This document shows, piece after piece, positions 13,801 to 25,126 of a DNA stretch of 64,000 nt (its first letter is position 1; every line of letters starts with the position of its first letter). A program made the translations under genes and the position numbers. The notes beneath the pieces are model-generated. The model worked only from the letters and a program-made list of their open reading frames with translations. It did not search any database and was not told where the DNA came from. This DNA comes from Ulva prolifera (Eukaryota; Chlorophyta; Ulvophyceae; Ulvales; Ulvaceae): assembly GCA_023078555.1 (NCBI GenBank), contig CM041204.1, forward strand, positions 840,923 to 904,922, read 5' to 3'.

Positions 13801-14067
13801 AATCACTCAGCAGAAGTTTGTCACGTAAATGCGTTAGTACATAGTGCAGCTGCAGGTTTGAAGCTACACAGCACCCGCTCACAGACACCCCTTTTTTGGT
13901 TTTTTTCTGTTGCTGCACTAGTGAAATTTGGGATATCTGAGACATGCTTGTTCACCTTCAGGCTGAGCCGAATCCTACTGTCCCTTCAATCACTGGCAAG
14001 ATAGAAACCAGAACTGTGTCTTCGCGTGACTTGGCGCATGGGCTCTGCTGTGTTCGATGTTGGGATC
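10849..14067. other. Intergenic stretch, no gene supported
   Basis: The first 200 bases are the probable 3' untranslated region of the preceding gene, with an AATAAA-like hexamer near 11031. The remainder has only short open frames. The longest, 12397-13020 plus, is rich in Cys, His and Arg without order and is not supported as a gene. Minor direct repeats occur near 12800. Nothing else was recognised. Confidence 0.45.
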
Positions 14068-14131
14068 TGCTGCAGTAGTATGCAAGGATGTGGGAGGAGC
14101 TCCTCCCACATCCTTGCATACTACTGCAGCA
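14068..14131. repeat. 64-bp perfect palindrome (no spacer)
   Basis: The 32-base arm ending GTGGGAGGAG is followed immediately by its exact reverse complement, with the centre between 14099 and 14100. Pairing stops abruptly outside 14068 and 14131. It lies about 350 bases upstream of the start at 14485. Such a sequence can extrude as a cruciform or form a long RNA hairpin. It could also be a fold-back artefact of sequencing or assembly. Confidence 0.97.
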
Positions 14132-14484
14132 CTAGTGCTCCACCAGCACAGGAATGCTAAGCTGCCGCATGCAAAGTACAGGAGCCGTCTATGGCACTCA
14201 CACCTCCAGCTCCGACTCATTCTACTGTCTGCAAGACGCCTCGGAACTCGCCATCTGATGTGAACATTTGCTCATGGCGACCTGCAGTGAACAGTTCCTG
14301 CTACACGCATGTCAGACTGTGCTCATTCTCACCGCATGCACGCACATTGCACACCAGTTTTTCACATTGCTTTGCGCTTGCAGATATCTACACCACACAA
14401 GTGACCACACAGCCTGCTCACAGCAAGGAGCTTCGCGCCACAACCGGACCGCTTCCCCGGGCGCCCAAATAGCAAGCGGCCAGG

Positions 14485-16367
14485 ATGTTTGTCATGAGCA
14501 TAGGCTTGGTGCTGGCTCTGGCGTCGCCGTTCACAGCCCTCGCTCGGCCACTCTGCCTGCCTGGCCCCGGCACAGAGGCTGTCCCAGGCGACACTGACCT
14601 GCAGCACGGCCACAGCCGCGCCCTGCACGACATCTTCCTCACGCCAGTAGGTGTGCACCCCACCTCTCTCGCCCGATCCTCCTGTGCGGCAGCATCTCTT
14701 CCGCCGGCGGCGCGTGCCAGATGGCGGAACCACGGGCTTTGACCGCGAGCGGTGCCCGCTCGGGCGTTCTGCGGGGTGCAGCACAGCCCGCGTACGCTGT
14801 GCGCATGTTGCAGTGTACTTTGACTGGCGCACAGCACCATGAGGCATCATGTGATCCACTGCTCTGCTGCCCCCCCATCAAACATCCCAACAGTTGTTGG
14901 GCGCCACAGCTGTTGTCCACAGCTGTTGTCGAAACCGGCCGCCCTGCTCTGTGCTACATGTGTCTTGAACTCTGAAATTTTCACACATCACCCTTGTCAG
15001 TTTCAGTGTGAGTCCTCCTTGATGACTGTGTTTCTCCACAATGCCTGCATGCTGGGCATGAACACATGCATGACCACATGCATGTGACACTCAAGATGTC
15101 ATTGTTGACAGTGAATTCACATCGCTCACCTTCCGAGCCATGAATGGTGCTCCAACTCCCGTATAGCATCAGCATTGCTATGTGTGGGTGTGTGATAATA
15201 ATATGTGTGACAAGAATTGTGTCCATGTGTTACAAGCATGCATTGCATGCCTGCTGTCATGCTCCGACCCTGTGCACATTCTACAGGCAGAAAGCCTCCG
15301 CGTTCTCCAGGCCGAGTGCACAACGTGCACTGCGCACGTAGGCTCGTACTCTTACCTCTAGAAACACAGATCACTGCATGTTATACATTGCCAGGTGGTG
15401 TGGCATCCCGCCGCACAATGTTGCGATTGCCAAGAGGCTCACACACTCGCGCTCATGCACAAGCACCGTGCCACACACATCGCACCCCATGCATAGCTCA
15501 GCCCGCAGAGTCCCACCATGTTGTGTTTGTGCAGACGAGGCGGAGGAGGAGAACGGGCAGCAGATCATCAACGGCCGCGCGACCAACGTCGCGCGGATCC
15601 GCCGCACGGTTGTCGCCGGCGGCCCCCCGTCCCCTCCCGGCGTCGACGTCTCAGATGACGGCAATGAAGGCGACGAGGGCGATGAGGGCACGGAAGGGGA
15701 TGAAGGTGATGAGGGGGATGAGGGCGATGAGGGGGATGAAGGGGACGAGGGGAATGTTCTGGGTGAGCAGTTCACGGCACGTGGTGCGGAGAATAGAGCT
15801 GCAAACGGGCGCGCCCCTCCGGCCACAAGCCCCCCTTCCCAACCAGCGGACCCGCAACTGTCTCCGCAGCCAGACCCGCAACCGTCCGCACAGCCAGTTG
15901 TGGTTACGGCAACACCTGACACGTCTGCAGCGGATGCAGGAGGGGACATCGCGGATGGTGATGTAGGCGACGGAGGGGACGCAGCAGCTGGCCTGGCTGA
16001 GGGCTTTGCGGACCGGGGTGCAGAGAACAGAGCTGCAAACGGGCGTCCCCCTCCAGCCGCTGCATCCTCCCCACCACCCTCCCCACCACCGGTTGGTGTT
16101 GCTGCTGGAGCAGCCCCGGCCGCGGCCACAGGCGGCGACAACATCGATGGCAATGAAGGCGATGAAGGCAACGAGGGCAACGAGGGCAACGAAGGCAATG
16201 AAGGCAATGAGGGCAACGAGGGAAATGAAGGGAACGAAGGCAATGAAGGGAATGAGGGCAACGAGGGGGATGAAGGCAACGAGGGCAACGAGGGCAACGA
16301 GGGAGGCACTCAGGCGGCCAGTGGGCGTCGCCGCCGAGGTCGCGGCTCCCGCCGCAGCCGCAACTGA
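14485..16367 (+). CDS. Predicted secreted acidic-repeat protein, tandem family member 2
   Basis: Unknown family. Proposed exons are 14485-14650 (166 nt, donor GTGTGC, phase 1) and 15535-16367, about 332 aa. Exon 1 is a signal peptide (MFVMSIGLVLALASPFTALA, then RPL). Exon 2 starts DEAEEENGQQI, then has two low-complexity acidic tracts built from GDEG and GNEG triplets (about 15655-15755 and 16138-16310). These are separated by Pro/Ala/Ser-rich linkers, and the segment RGAENRAANGR occurs twice (about 15780 and 16016). The C terminus is strongly basic (GRRRRGRGSRRSRN). It could be an extracellular-matrix or cell-wall protein with alternating charge, but that is inference from composition. The complementary strand also stays open across the repeats because the triplets lack stop complements. 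Splicing is inferred from phase only. Confidence 0.55.
15655..15757. repeat. Coding minisatellite, GDEG-type units
   Basis: Nine-base units of the form GGCGATGAG/GGGGATGAA repeat about ten times in frame within exon 2 of the gene at 14485-16367, encoding Gly-Asp-Glu triplets. Unit purity is high, with synonymous third-position variation, which suggests recent expansion under coding constraint. Confidence 0.9.
16138..16311. repeat. Coding minisatellite, GNEG-type units
   Basis: Nine-base units of the form GGCAACGAG/GGCAATGAA repeat about 18 times in frame, encoding Gly-Asn-Glu triplets with occasional Asp. The tract is in the same exon as the GDEG tract but differs mainly by Asn replacing Asp, so the two arrays probably amplified separately. 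Confidence 0.9.
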
Positions 16368-19300
16368 TCGTTGAGCACAGTGTGTATCTTCCCATTGTGT
16401 GCCTGTGAAGAGCAACCCATGTTCCTGCCTGATCACGCAGTTCCTTGCTCCCTGTGGGACGTGGGAACCACCTTGTGAATGCGGCGTGAATGCACGCATG
16501 GCGGGGATGTGAAGGTGGACGGCCCCAGGAGCGCATCACTGGCCGGCACGCGCGGTGACTCTCACTGCAAAGCAGCCGCCACCTCATCTGCAGGGAGCGT
16601 CACGGCGCATGCCGGTAAGTGACGTGAACCTGTGCGGTGCACAGCCACCGTCATACTCTGATCTGGGCGAGGAGACAGGGCAAATGTGTACTCGTGTGCT
16701 GTGCCAGGCATGCAGGCCCCAGCCGTGCCTCATTCACTTCCCATCTGTGCAGGCTAGACAGCAGGCCTCAGAATTTTGTGCCTGATCGAAGGCATGCAGA
16801 AGCATGAACTCGTCAGATTCTGCAGCACCACGCAAGCACTGGCATGGCCAACTTAGTGGCATGCGTGACGGCGGCAAGAGCGGCACAGAGCACGATTGAC
16901 TTGTCTGGTGAAAGAGAACGGCAGTGACCTGCATGGCCTGCTCAACGGAACGTTGCCTACGGTGCCTGCTGTGTGCCTCTGTGCGTTCACGCACCGGGGA
17001 AAGGCAGTGACCGAGCTACTGTTCTGTGTTCATGTGCCCCACAGCCCAGCATAGAGGGCATGCGCGTAGACTTTCCAGCTGCCTGCTTCACCGCTGCTTG
17101 CTCTAGGGATGATGAGCGCCATGCAGATTGTAGCGTTGAATGCCGTGGAAGAAGTTCAGGAGGAACTGTCATGCCTGGGTGCGCTGGTGGGGCAGAACAC
17201 CCATTAGGATACGACAAGCAGCCTTACGTGGTGTGCCATTGCCTGCGGTGTTGGATTGGATACTGCAGCGCCCAGGTGGATGTGTGAGTGTGTGCTCAAA
17301 CTATATGCTCTGCCAGCGCTATATAGGTCAGTCACCATAGGCTGCGGTTTTAGTAAGTCAGGCTGCTTTGGCACTGTCGCTGCTGCTTGAAGCAATGACT
17401 CTGGCAGGGCACCATGTCACGGTGTGTCATGCACGTTGTAGGACTGACGGAGGTAGACAGTGCCCAGTAGCGTTCGGTAGGCAGGAATCTGTAAGATTAA
17501 ATGTAAAACGTGTACACCCCTACTGGTGTTCATCAGCCGCTGTGCCACAATAGCCTCCCCGCCACAAGAGCCACAAACGACAACCACCAGCCTCCCAGGC
17601 ATCCCTGAACAAAGAAAATCAGCTTCTTGACCTTTCCAGCTGCAAGCTTTGTTGGCAAGAGTCAGATAAGTGACCATGATGTTCATACCAGCACATGAAC
17701 CTATGTGATGCACCGCTTGATGCCGTTGAGGTGCCTGTGGTATGCGTCAACAACAGATACCAGGGGGTCTATAAGCCCTCTCAACGCAGGCGTGATGCTT
17801 TTGTGAGCCGGTGCCAGCTGCTGGACGCCGAGAGTCAGTAGTTCGGCAAGAAGCAGCAGCCTGCATCAGATGCCGGTGACATTTGAGGTGGTACAAACCC
17901 AGTCTATGTCACTCGACGAAGTAAAATGTGCGAAGGAGCTTGAAGCTGGAAGGATCAAACAACATGTAGACTGTGTTTGCATCAACACCGCTGCCAGCTG
18001 GCTTCCTGCTGTGCACGCAACCTGAGCGTCTTTGGCCAGCGCATACTTTGCTTTCACTAGCCCTGCGTTGCAATGATCAGTGCGGTCAAGGCCATAAATG
18101 GCAATCGGGTCGCGTGTCTTGTCTGGACATCAGCATGCACCGCTCTGTTCGTACACGGCCCATTGCCATGCATTGCTGAATCCCAATCGGCAAAACTGCC
18201 AGAAGTAACGACACACAATTCGCAATGCACGCATTCGTACGATGAGCCATAGACATGCTGTGCAGTGCCACATGCGCCGTCCTGTCGCTGCTGCAGGTGG
18301 GCGGGCCTTTCTTTCATTAATTGCAGCGTGCGGACATGACTTGGTGCAATGCTGAGAGAATATTCTTCGGAATTTGTTTCAACTAGGCTGATCCCGGAGT
18401 TGTCAGTGAGTGCTTGCGCACCAGTGTGGAATGAAGTGCTTGTCGACTACACAACGCAGAACTTTACATCACGTGGAGACTGCACCATCTACGGAGATGC
18501 TCATCCCAATCCCGAAAACTCGTCTTAATGTCAAGATCGACTATATTACCAACATGCAGAAGACGGGAGGACGGGCAAACACGGAACAGGTTCCAACCAC
18601 GCACACAAGACAGATCCAGCACACGAAGACAGATCCACGCATATGCCGAGGCTTCGATGCTACATGCCTCTGCATTTTAGGAAAGGGTGCAGGCAAGATG
18701 TGCGGGGAAAGCGTATCGGTTGCGCTGCCTTGGCGACGACGTCGCCCACCCACCCTCTCCCGGCAGCATGTTCGCAGGGCAAATTCTGCCATCTCCAACG
18801 CTCGCGCGCGTCGGATATCCTGAAACGCTGCTCTAAGCCTGCGGTACGTGCGACGCACAGATTGCGCTGACACCGTCACAGGTGACGCAAGAACTGTTTG
18901 AATTCTGTGCGACGTCAGTGGCGCTGGTGCTCTGGCGTACGTCGGGCTCATAGACGGCACCTGCTCCAAGTCAGTGCCACTTTCCACCTCGCGAGGGACA
19001 TCAACAGAGAGCTTTAAGCTTTTGTCGGCGATGCTTAGCGAGATACAGTCGATGCCATGCTGCGAAGGCGTGTGCAAGCTGATGATCTGACGTCAACACG
19101 CGCTGCTGTATACACGACCTGCACCAGGTATGCTGGCTGCACGCCTCTCAATGAATATGCATGATGTTATCACCGATAACTGGACCTCAATCGTGTCTGG
19201 TCCATGCTGTCTCGTGTGCAGTATTCTCGAGTGCTGCGCCATGTTCGAGCGTCGAGCGTGGGTGTATCGACACATGTCGGTGCAGGTTCATGTGTGAAGT

Positions 19301-19801
19301 AGCTTTCAGAACAATATGAAATCATCTATCATCCGCGATATGAAATCATCTTGAACACTCACATACGACATATCACCTGGACTTCCGCCTTTGCTATATA
19401 TCTCAGCGAGCTTTTCTGATGGAGAGCCAGAACCAGGGCACTCGGCCACGTGGTCCACCTCACGCCAGGCCAGGGCGCCTGTCGGTGCAGCCTGACCGCA
19501 GGTAATCAGGAGTGAGACAGCATCTACTCACTTGGGTCATACAGTGCTCAAGCTTGTGTATGCATGCATTGTCCTCTGTGCATGTTGCCAAACATGTCTG
19601 GTTCACTTTCACAGCATGGCATACGCCATGTCAGACCTGCAGGAAAACCTGAAAGATTACATGGCATCAAACATCCATAGCTGAGGCTTTCGCTCGCCCT
19701 GCTGACCATGAAGCTGCACTTTGCAGGACATCCCTCACTGGCTGCGATTCCGCCCTCATAATATCCATCTGATTTACTGCACACCTTCACAGTGAAGCGC
19801 C
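16368..19801. other. Intergenic stretch, no gene supported
   Basis: This stretch separates the second and third members of the proposed secreted-protein family. It contains only short frames, apart from a 178-codon frame at 18541-19077 on the minus strand with an Arg-rich centre and a hydrophobic C terminus. I cannot support that frame as a gene. No repeats or RNA genes were recognised. Confidence 0.4.
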
Positions 19802-20725
19802 ATGGGCAGTGCCGTCCTATACACCATTATGCTGCTGATTGCCCCTCTGGCTGTGCGAAGCAGCTGCCTTGGCCCGTATAGTCGCTGTCGGGTCGGCTCT
19901 GACAGCGCCCGGGTGGACCATGACCTTCCACAGCTGAAGACAGCACAGAGGCAGCTGCTGTTTCAATGTGCGCGTTCTGGTCTTCATCAGACCCCCCTAG
20001 AAACCAGCAAACTTCATGTAAAATGTGACTTATTTGGCCATGTCAAAGTGAGTGCCTGAGGCAGGCGGTGGTCCCTCCCCGATTTCCGATGCATGTGCTG
20101 CCTGTGGCTGGTTCATATGTCACCGGACAAGCCATATCTCGCAGGCTAGTTGGGGCCGCTTTTTCATTCATGGCACAGGTGTCAATGTACGGCTTGCTGC
20201 ACCTTTGTCATATAGGACCAAGTGTAGCAAAGCACAGTGTGGAGTGATCTCCCGCAGACCTTGCGCCGCGCCACACGTATCTGAAATATACTTGAGTTGA
20301 AACTCCTCTGCACAACTGCAGGGGAGGAGGAGGAGGGCAGGACCTTGACACAGCGCTCACGCCGCCCTCGCCGCCAATCGCCAGAGCGGCGCAGCCGCTC
20401 CAGGCGCCGCCGCGGAGTCAGCAGCCACCAGCGCCGCGCAAATTCCCCCGCCAGGCTGCCGGCCGCAGGCGGCACTGCGCCGGGGGATTCATTCAAGGAG
20501 CGTTGGCACCTCGGTGATTCGGCGCACTGCATGAAGGAAAGCTCTGATCCTGAGCGCGCAGCTGACCAGGGGGTCGTACGTAGAGCGAACGGGGCTGCTG
20601 CCGCCGCAACAGATGAGCACCACGACGGGGTGCCAACACGCCACCGGAAGGCGGCCGGGTTGCAAGCAGCCATGAAGGTGCAGGCGCGCATGATGCATCA
20701 GGCGGCCCGGTTGCAGCGGCATTGA
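19802..20725 (+). CDS. Predicted secreted Arg-rich protein, tandem family member 3
   Basis: Unknown family. Proposed exons are 19802-19967 (166 nt, donor GTGCGC, phase 1) and 20322-20725, about 189 aa. Exon 1 encodes a signal peptide (MGSAVLYTIMLLIAPLAVRS) and a linker ending AQRQLLFQ. Exon 2 begins WEEEEGRTL and at once becomes Arg/Ser-rich (RRPRRQSPERRSRSRRRRG), then continues with Ala/His/Arg-rich sequence and ends MMHQAARLQRH. Exon 1 has the same length and phase as exon 1 of the gene at 14485, and the acidic opening of exon 2 is shared by all three family members. The basic run resembles RS domains or nuclear targeting, which conflicts with a signal peptide, so either the join or the localisation is uncertain. 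Confidence 0.45.
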
Positions 20726-22134
20726 TCCTGCAAAATATGGTGTGGATAGCAGTGCATCGGGATGGGCGGGGGTGGCAATTGTGCCCACGATACTGACTGT
20801 AGACCGTGCAGCAGGGACTCGTGGCACTGCTTCCACGTGCAAACCTTGCGACGTGTCAGCATTTCCGCAGCCCAGGACCCCTGTTTCATTGCCCGGCGTC
20901 ACTTTTGATTTGTCCCGTTGGTGGCGCTCAGACCGCATTGCGCAATGTCCACAACACGCATTCAGTAAGAGGATGCATACGCAGCGAACTCGGATCGTCC
21001 AGCAGACCAAGTTGGAACGCATGCTATCGCACAGAAGTATGAGTGCGGAACAAGATGAAGGATCAGATACTGAATGAGCTCATGAACGCTCACTGTGCAA
21101 AGTGCGGGGGTGCTTTGACCCCTACAGAAGTATGACGGTGATAGAGTACTGGTAACGGATTTTGTAGGTTGAGTTAGAACATTTTGCTAACGAATTACAA
21201 TGGCAGACATTCAAGCGTGACACACATGCTGAATGACACCTTGTGATGCCTGATCACACAAATTCAGTGGGACCAGTGCACTGTGGGACATGGTATTCGA
21301 TTTGGAACCTAATTCATTTGAAATGTGAAAAGCTCTCACATGGTGTGGCATTTCAAACTCAACACTCCTGCCGTATAACTAGGACCATGCCCCACTGGGA
21401 GGACTTATTGCCTGCAGCTGCTGCCGAGCTGAAACACATCCTCACTGCAGCATGCTGAAGCTCACATGTCCCTGGATAAAGGCTTCCTGCATGGCCGGTG
21501 TCCCTGTGTGATATCTGTGTGATTTTGCTCTACTGAATACACAATCGCATTCAAGGATGCCAAGCTTGATGCCTTGACCCAAAAGTCGAGCGGCGTGATC
21601 TGAGGTCTGCCTGCACATCCGCAAATTTGAGATGTTTCCACGGGCCGCATGGATTCATTCTTGAAGTGTCCAGAGGGATGGTCGACCACATCCTGTTTGT
21701 ATACTGACTCGAATTTGCCAGATCATTCCAGTGTGCAGATTCCTGAAGCCGGTTACCGTCTCTTGTTTCACCGGTGCCACACGTCCACAGTGCAGAGCCC
21801 ATTCCATGTACCTCTGGGCAAACTTGTGAGACCCTCCAGGACGGAATCATGCGCCACGTGAGTCCATTAGTCCAGGAATCGTGTCTCCAACAGGTCAGGA
21901 GCATCATAGGAAGCTCGGAGGAGCTTGTGGTGCCTCCCTTGCCGGGAGGAAAGCTTTCCTGGCACCAACCTCCATACGGTGGAATGCCCAGGACAGCAGG
22001 CACGACATCCAGATGCAGATGCAAAGAGCTGCACAGTATTACATTTTGTTTTCAATAGCCTTACATCGGGTGTGCGCAGCAGGCACAAGTTGATGCTGCA
22101 ATTGAAACGCCTTCTCCATTGTTCCAGAGATGTT
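20726..22134. other. Unassigned; possible 3' exons of the minus-strand secreted gene
   Basis: No gene can be fixed here. A minus-strand frame at about 21551-22024 is Trp-rich and reads plausibly between about 21700 and 21960. It may be the last exon of the gene whose first exons lie at 23127-24244. Splice phase could not be settled by eye. Confidence 0.25.
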
Positions 22135-22756
22135 CTAGAGAATGTTCCAGAGACACATGGTCTTGTGTACATTTTGCGAAAGGTAGCGCACGTAGATGAT
22201 TTGCATGCTGGTATGCAAACAGGCCAAGTCATTCGGGGAATCGTCGTCCGCACCACCGAAAGACCCAGCCAGCATGACCAGGTATGTGAATGCCTCTGCA
22301 GATTGCATGCCTAGGTTGCGAGCTAGCTCGTCCAGGCTGTGCATCAATGCACATGTATTGCTCCAGCAAGCTGACCCCCGGTCAGCAGCCACAGCAGCAT
22401 CCACAGCAGTGACAGAGAGCTCTGCACAGCGCAGCTGCCTTGCTGCTAGCACGCCTTCGGCATAAGGATTGTACTCTGTCAGCCATGTATCTGTGTTGTT
22501 GACACCAGGCAACTTGCACAGCTCTGTAGTGAGGGGAACATCTGCACGACATCTGTGTGTCATCTGGCAGAATGCACACCTCGTTCATGTGCCCCATCCT
22601 TGCAAGAAGTCAAACAGCTTTACGGCAACGATTAGGCACTCGATGAAATGGTGGCCTCCGGCAGCCTTACAGCACATGACGACCCCCGATTCCAGCACCT
22701 GCTAGGGATGTCAAGAAACATCACATGTGGTACAGAAGACCAAAGTTGAGAAGGCT
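22135..22756 (-). CDS. Probable further exons of the Cys-rich secreted gene (partial)
   Basis: Two coding-like blocks lie downstream of the exons at 23127-24244 on the same strand. The first follows an acceptor near 22710 and reads CCKAAGGHHFIECLIVAVKL, a hydrophobic segment. The second (about 22180-22560) reads through PGVNNTDTWLTEYNPYAEGV and a run with SLDELARNLGMQSAEAFTYL. The joins between them and to exon D could not be fixed, because several acceptors of different phase compete. Function is unknown. Confidence 0.35.
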
Positions 22757-23126
22757 GATCCGCTGATTGGTGCTGACTCTAATCCCAGGTGCGGCTCTCA
22801 ACTGCTGGCACCATATGGTCGGAAACAGAACATCAAAAAGAAGTGATGATACACATTGGCTCACTGGAACATTTCAGGGAAGGCAGCAGTGAACATCAGC
22901 GATCGATTGATTGCACAGTGAGTAGATTCTGAGCTACATGGTGATATGGAGTTGGCGGACAAATGGCAGCACCGACGAGCTGCTCTAATTCACACTGGCA
23001 ATATCGCACAGGTGCAAATTGTGTAGGCAAGAGCAGGCAGTGGCACAAGTCACGTGTGGGAACAAATGATGTTCTTGCGTAGACCAGGATACCCCGATGT
23101 GCATCTGAATGCACTGAAACCCGCAC

Positions 23127-24244
23127 ACAGCTGGCAGCGTACAGAACGAGGGCCCATCGTATGAGGGGACACACACTGCTGCCGAAACAGATAATGGGTA
23201 TTCTGTTGACAGCATCACATGTATGCAAGGACGCATAGCTGCCTGCAGCAGCTGAGTCCTGGGGACGTACCATGTTGTGAACATATGTCAAGTAACCTAC
23301 CAAATTGCAATGCCTCAGGAATGCTGCAGCTTGCCATAAAGAAGGCAGTCAGGACCCGATGATATGTTGCAGCACAGCAGCCCGTCCGTTGAAGACTCTG
23401 GCACAATGTTATGGTTCTGTAAGGAGATGATGGCCATTGGAAATGTCCATCAACATCAACCAAGTCAGCCAGCAGTTGATGAGCACTGAAAATCTGCAAC
23501 ACATGCCACCTTCAGTTTACTAGCCCACATGAAGCTCATCGAAGGAGAGAGTAGAACCCTCGTACGCAGACATCAGATTTGCCCTTGCGTGTTGAAGGTA
23601 GCAGTAGACAGTCGACATTGTCTGAGATCTCTATGCGTGCAACCCGAAAGAAACGAGGGCCGGTAGAAGCATTCACCTGTGTCAGCTGAAGGAAGCAGAG
23701 ATTGTTTCCGTCGACAAATTCTACTGCATCGAAGCCACTTCCTTCTGCGCACAGTGTAAGTCCCATTGGCAGCATCAGTGGAGTCACATCTGCTTTGACA
23801 GACAGTGAGCATTGAGTGTCGTCTCGCAAAGAGCCCGTCAACTGCGATGACACCGCATGCACACATCCACTGACGCACGCCAATGCAATGGCATCTTCGG
23901 TGGTCTACAATGCGAAGTTTGTTTGCGCTCATCCGCTGGACAGTGCTCCTTTCGCCAAACGCCGTTGCAGATGCCTCAGCAAGACCTACCTTGGTTGGGG
24001 GTGTCGAGAACAGCCTGATAGCGTTGGCTACACCAAGAGCATAGGTGTGTGCGCACTCCCTTACGAAGGAGCTGGAATCTTCTGACGCTTGACATTGAGC
24101 CACTCTGTCGACAAAGACGGTCGTTGTCGACTCGGCGTTGCCGAATGCCCGAACGGCACTCGGTGAATACAGGAGAAAGCCCAGGAGTGAAATATTATAT
24201 AAGAAGTGATGAGATCGTGAGGTTACGCTAGAGAGTGTCCTCAT
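23127..24244 (-). CDS. Uncharacterised Cys-rich secreted protein, 5' exons
   Basis: Not a family I recognise. Four exons join without phase conflict: A 23990-24244 (donor GTAGGT), B 23566-23904 (acceptor TAG, donor GTACGA), C 23301-23493 (acceptor CAG, donor GTAGGT) and D about 23127-23242. Exon A starts at ATG 24244 with a signal-peptide-like region (NISLLGFLLYSPSAVRA) followed by a luminal part. The mature part is Cys-rich, with ACVSGCVHAV in exon B, then TLCQSLQRTGCCAATYHRVL in exon C and HTCDAVNRIPIICFGSSVC in exon D. Regular Cys spacing and a CC pair suggest a disulphide-bonded extracellular or vacuolar protein. The introns after A (about 85 bases) and after B (about 70 bases) are short. 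The gene probably continues to about 22.2 kb or beyond. The exon A-C joins are the most convincing. Confidence 0.6.
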
Positions 24245-25126
24245 GGTGTCAGCTAGCCGGAGGTGTTGAACGAGCGATCGTGGTCAAAGCCGCCCGTCTA
24301 CAACACATGGCGCCCATACCTGAACCATGGCACAATAGACAAGCAAAGTCCTTAAATGTGCTCTGACGCTTGAGTATCCCTGGTGAAATGATGGTGTGAA
24401 AGCTCGTGCTGATACAAGTACCTTTCTCGTAGAAATGGCATGGCTATCCTAGTTGCAGTCACACCATGATCATGTGAACATTCACTCGTGATTTTTCCAA
24501 ATCAAAGGTGTGGCTGGGCATCTACTGCAGTCTGTCTTGACGGCATCATGCATGGGTGTCGCCTTGCACCTGCGCAATGCACGCTGAAGCGCTGAAGGAG
24601 CACTGTACACACGACGGCGCGGGCCGTGCAGTTCACCGTGCCCGGTACAGTGTTGGTCAGGCTGTGACCTCGCGAAGACGCCTTGTCCCGCATGAATTTC
24701 AATTGCAGTCCACACGGAGGGCTCGAGCTCGGACCACAGCTGAGCTCCACGCCATGCATGATTTCATGGTTGCGAGACGCCTCTGCACACTGTGCAAGCG
24801 TCAACGTGGCCAGGATGCAAGGACGCCAGTGTAGCTTGTGAGCACGCGGAGATCAGAGCAGGTGACGGCACAATGCGCCCAGAGACGTAGCGTCGACTGT
24901 CAATTTGACGCAGCCAAGCTGGCAGCTTGCAAGGCAGCGGTTCAGACACCGATCTCCTCACAATTGTTTCCAGGCAAATTCATATTCACTAGCTTAACAC
25001 GGCGATTCCAGTGACTAAAAGTGAGCTTTTGTGATGCTATAGTCATCAATTCAGCGCTGAATCAACGAATATCTACCGCTTTCGACTCGCCACACTTGAA
25101 ATCGAGTGAACCATTTCACGCTGCAG
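24245..25126. other. Divergent intergenic region between secreted gene and Hv1
   Basis: The minus-strand gene starts at 24244 and the plus-strand proton-channel gene at 25127, so this 0.9 kb should contain both promoters. I see no TATA-like element I would assign and no coding pattern. Confidence 0.4.

Noticed and set aside
15371..16499. Long minus-strand frames made of PSLPS-like repeats
   Set aside because: They mirror the GDEG/GNEG coding repeats; the plus-strand frame has the splice acceptor and signal-peptide exon.
18541..19077. 178-codon minus-strand frame with Arg-rich centre and hydrophobic end
   Set aside because: Isolated, with no partner exons or known motif; left as unassigned.
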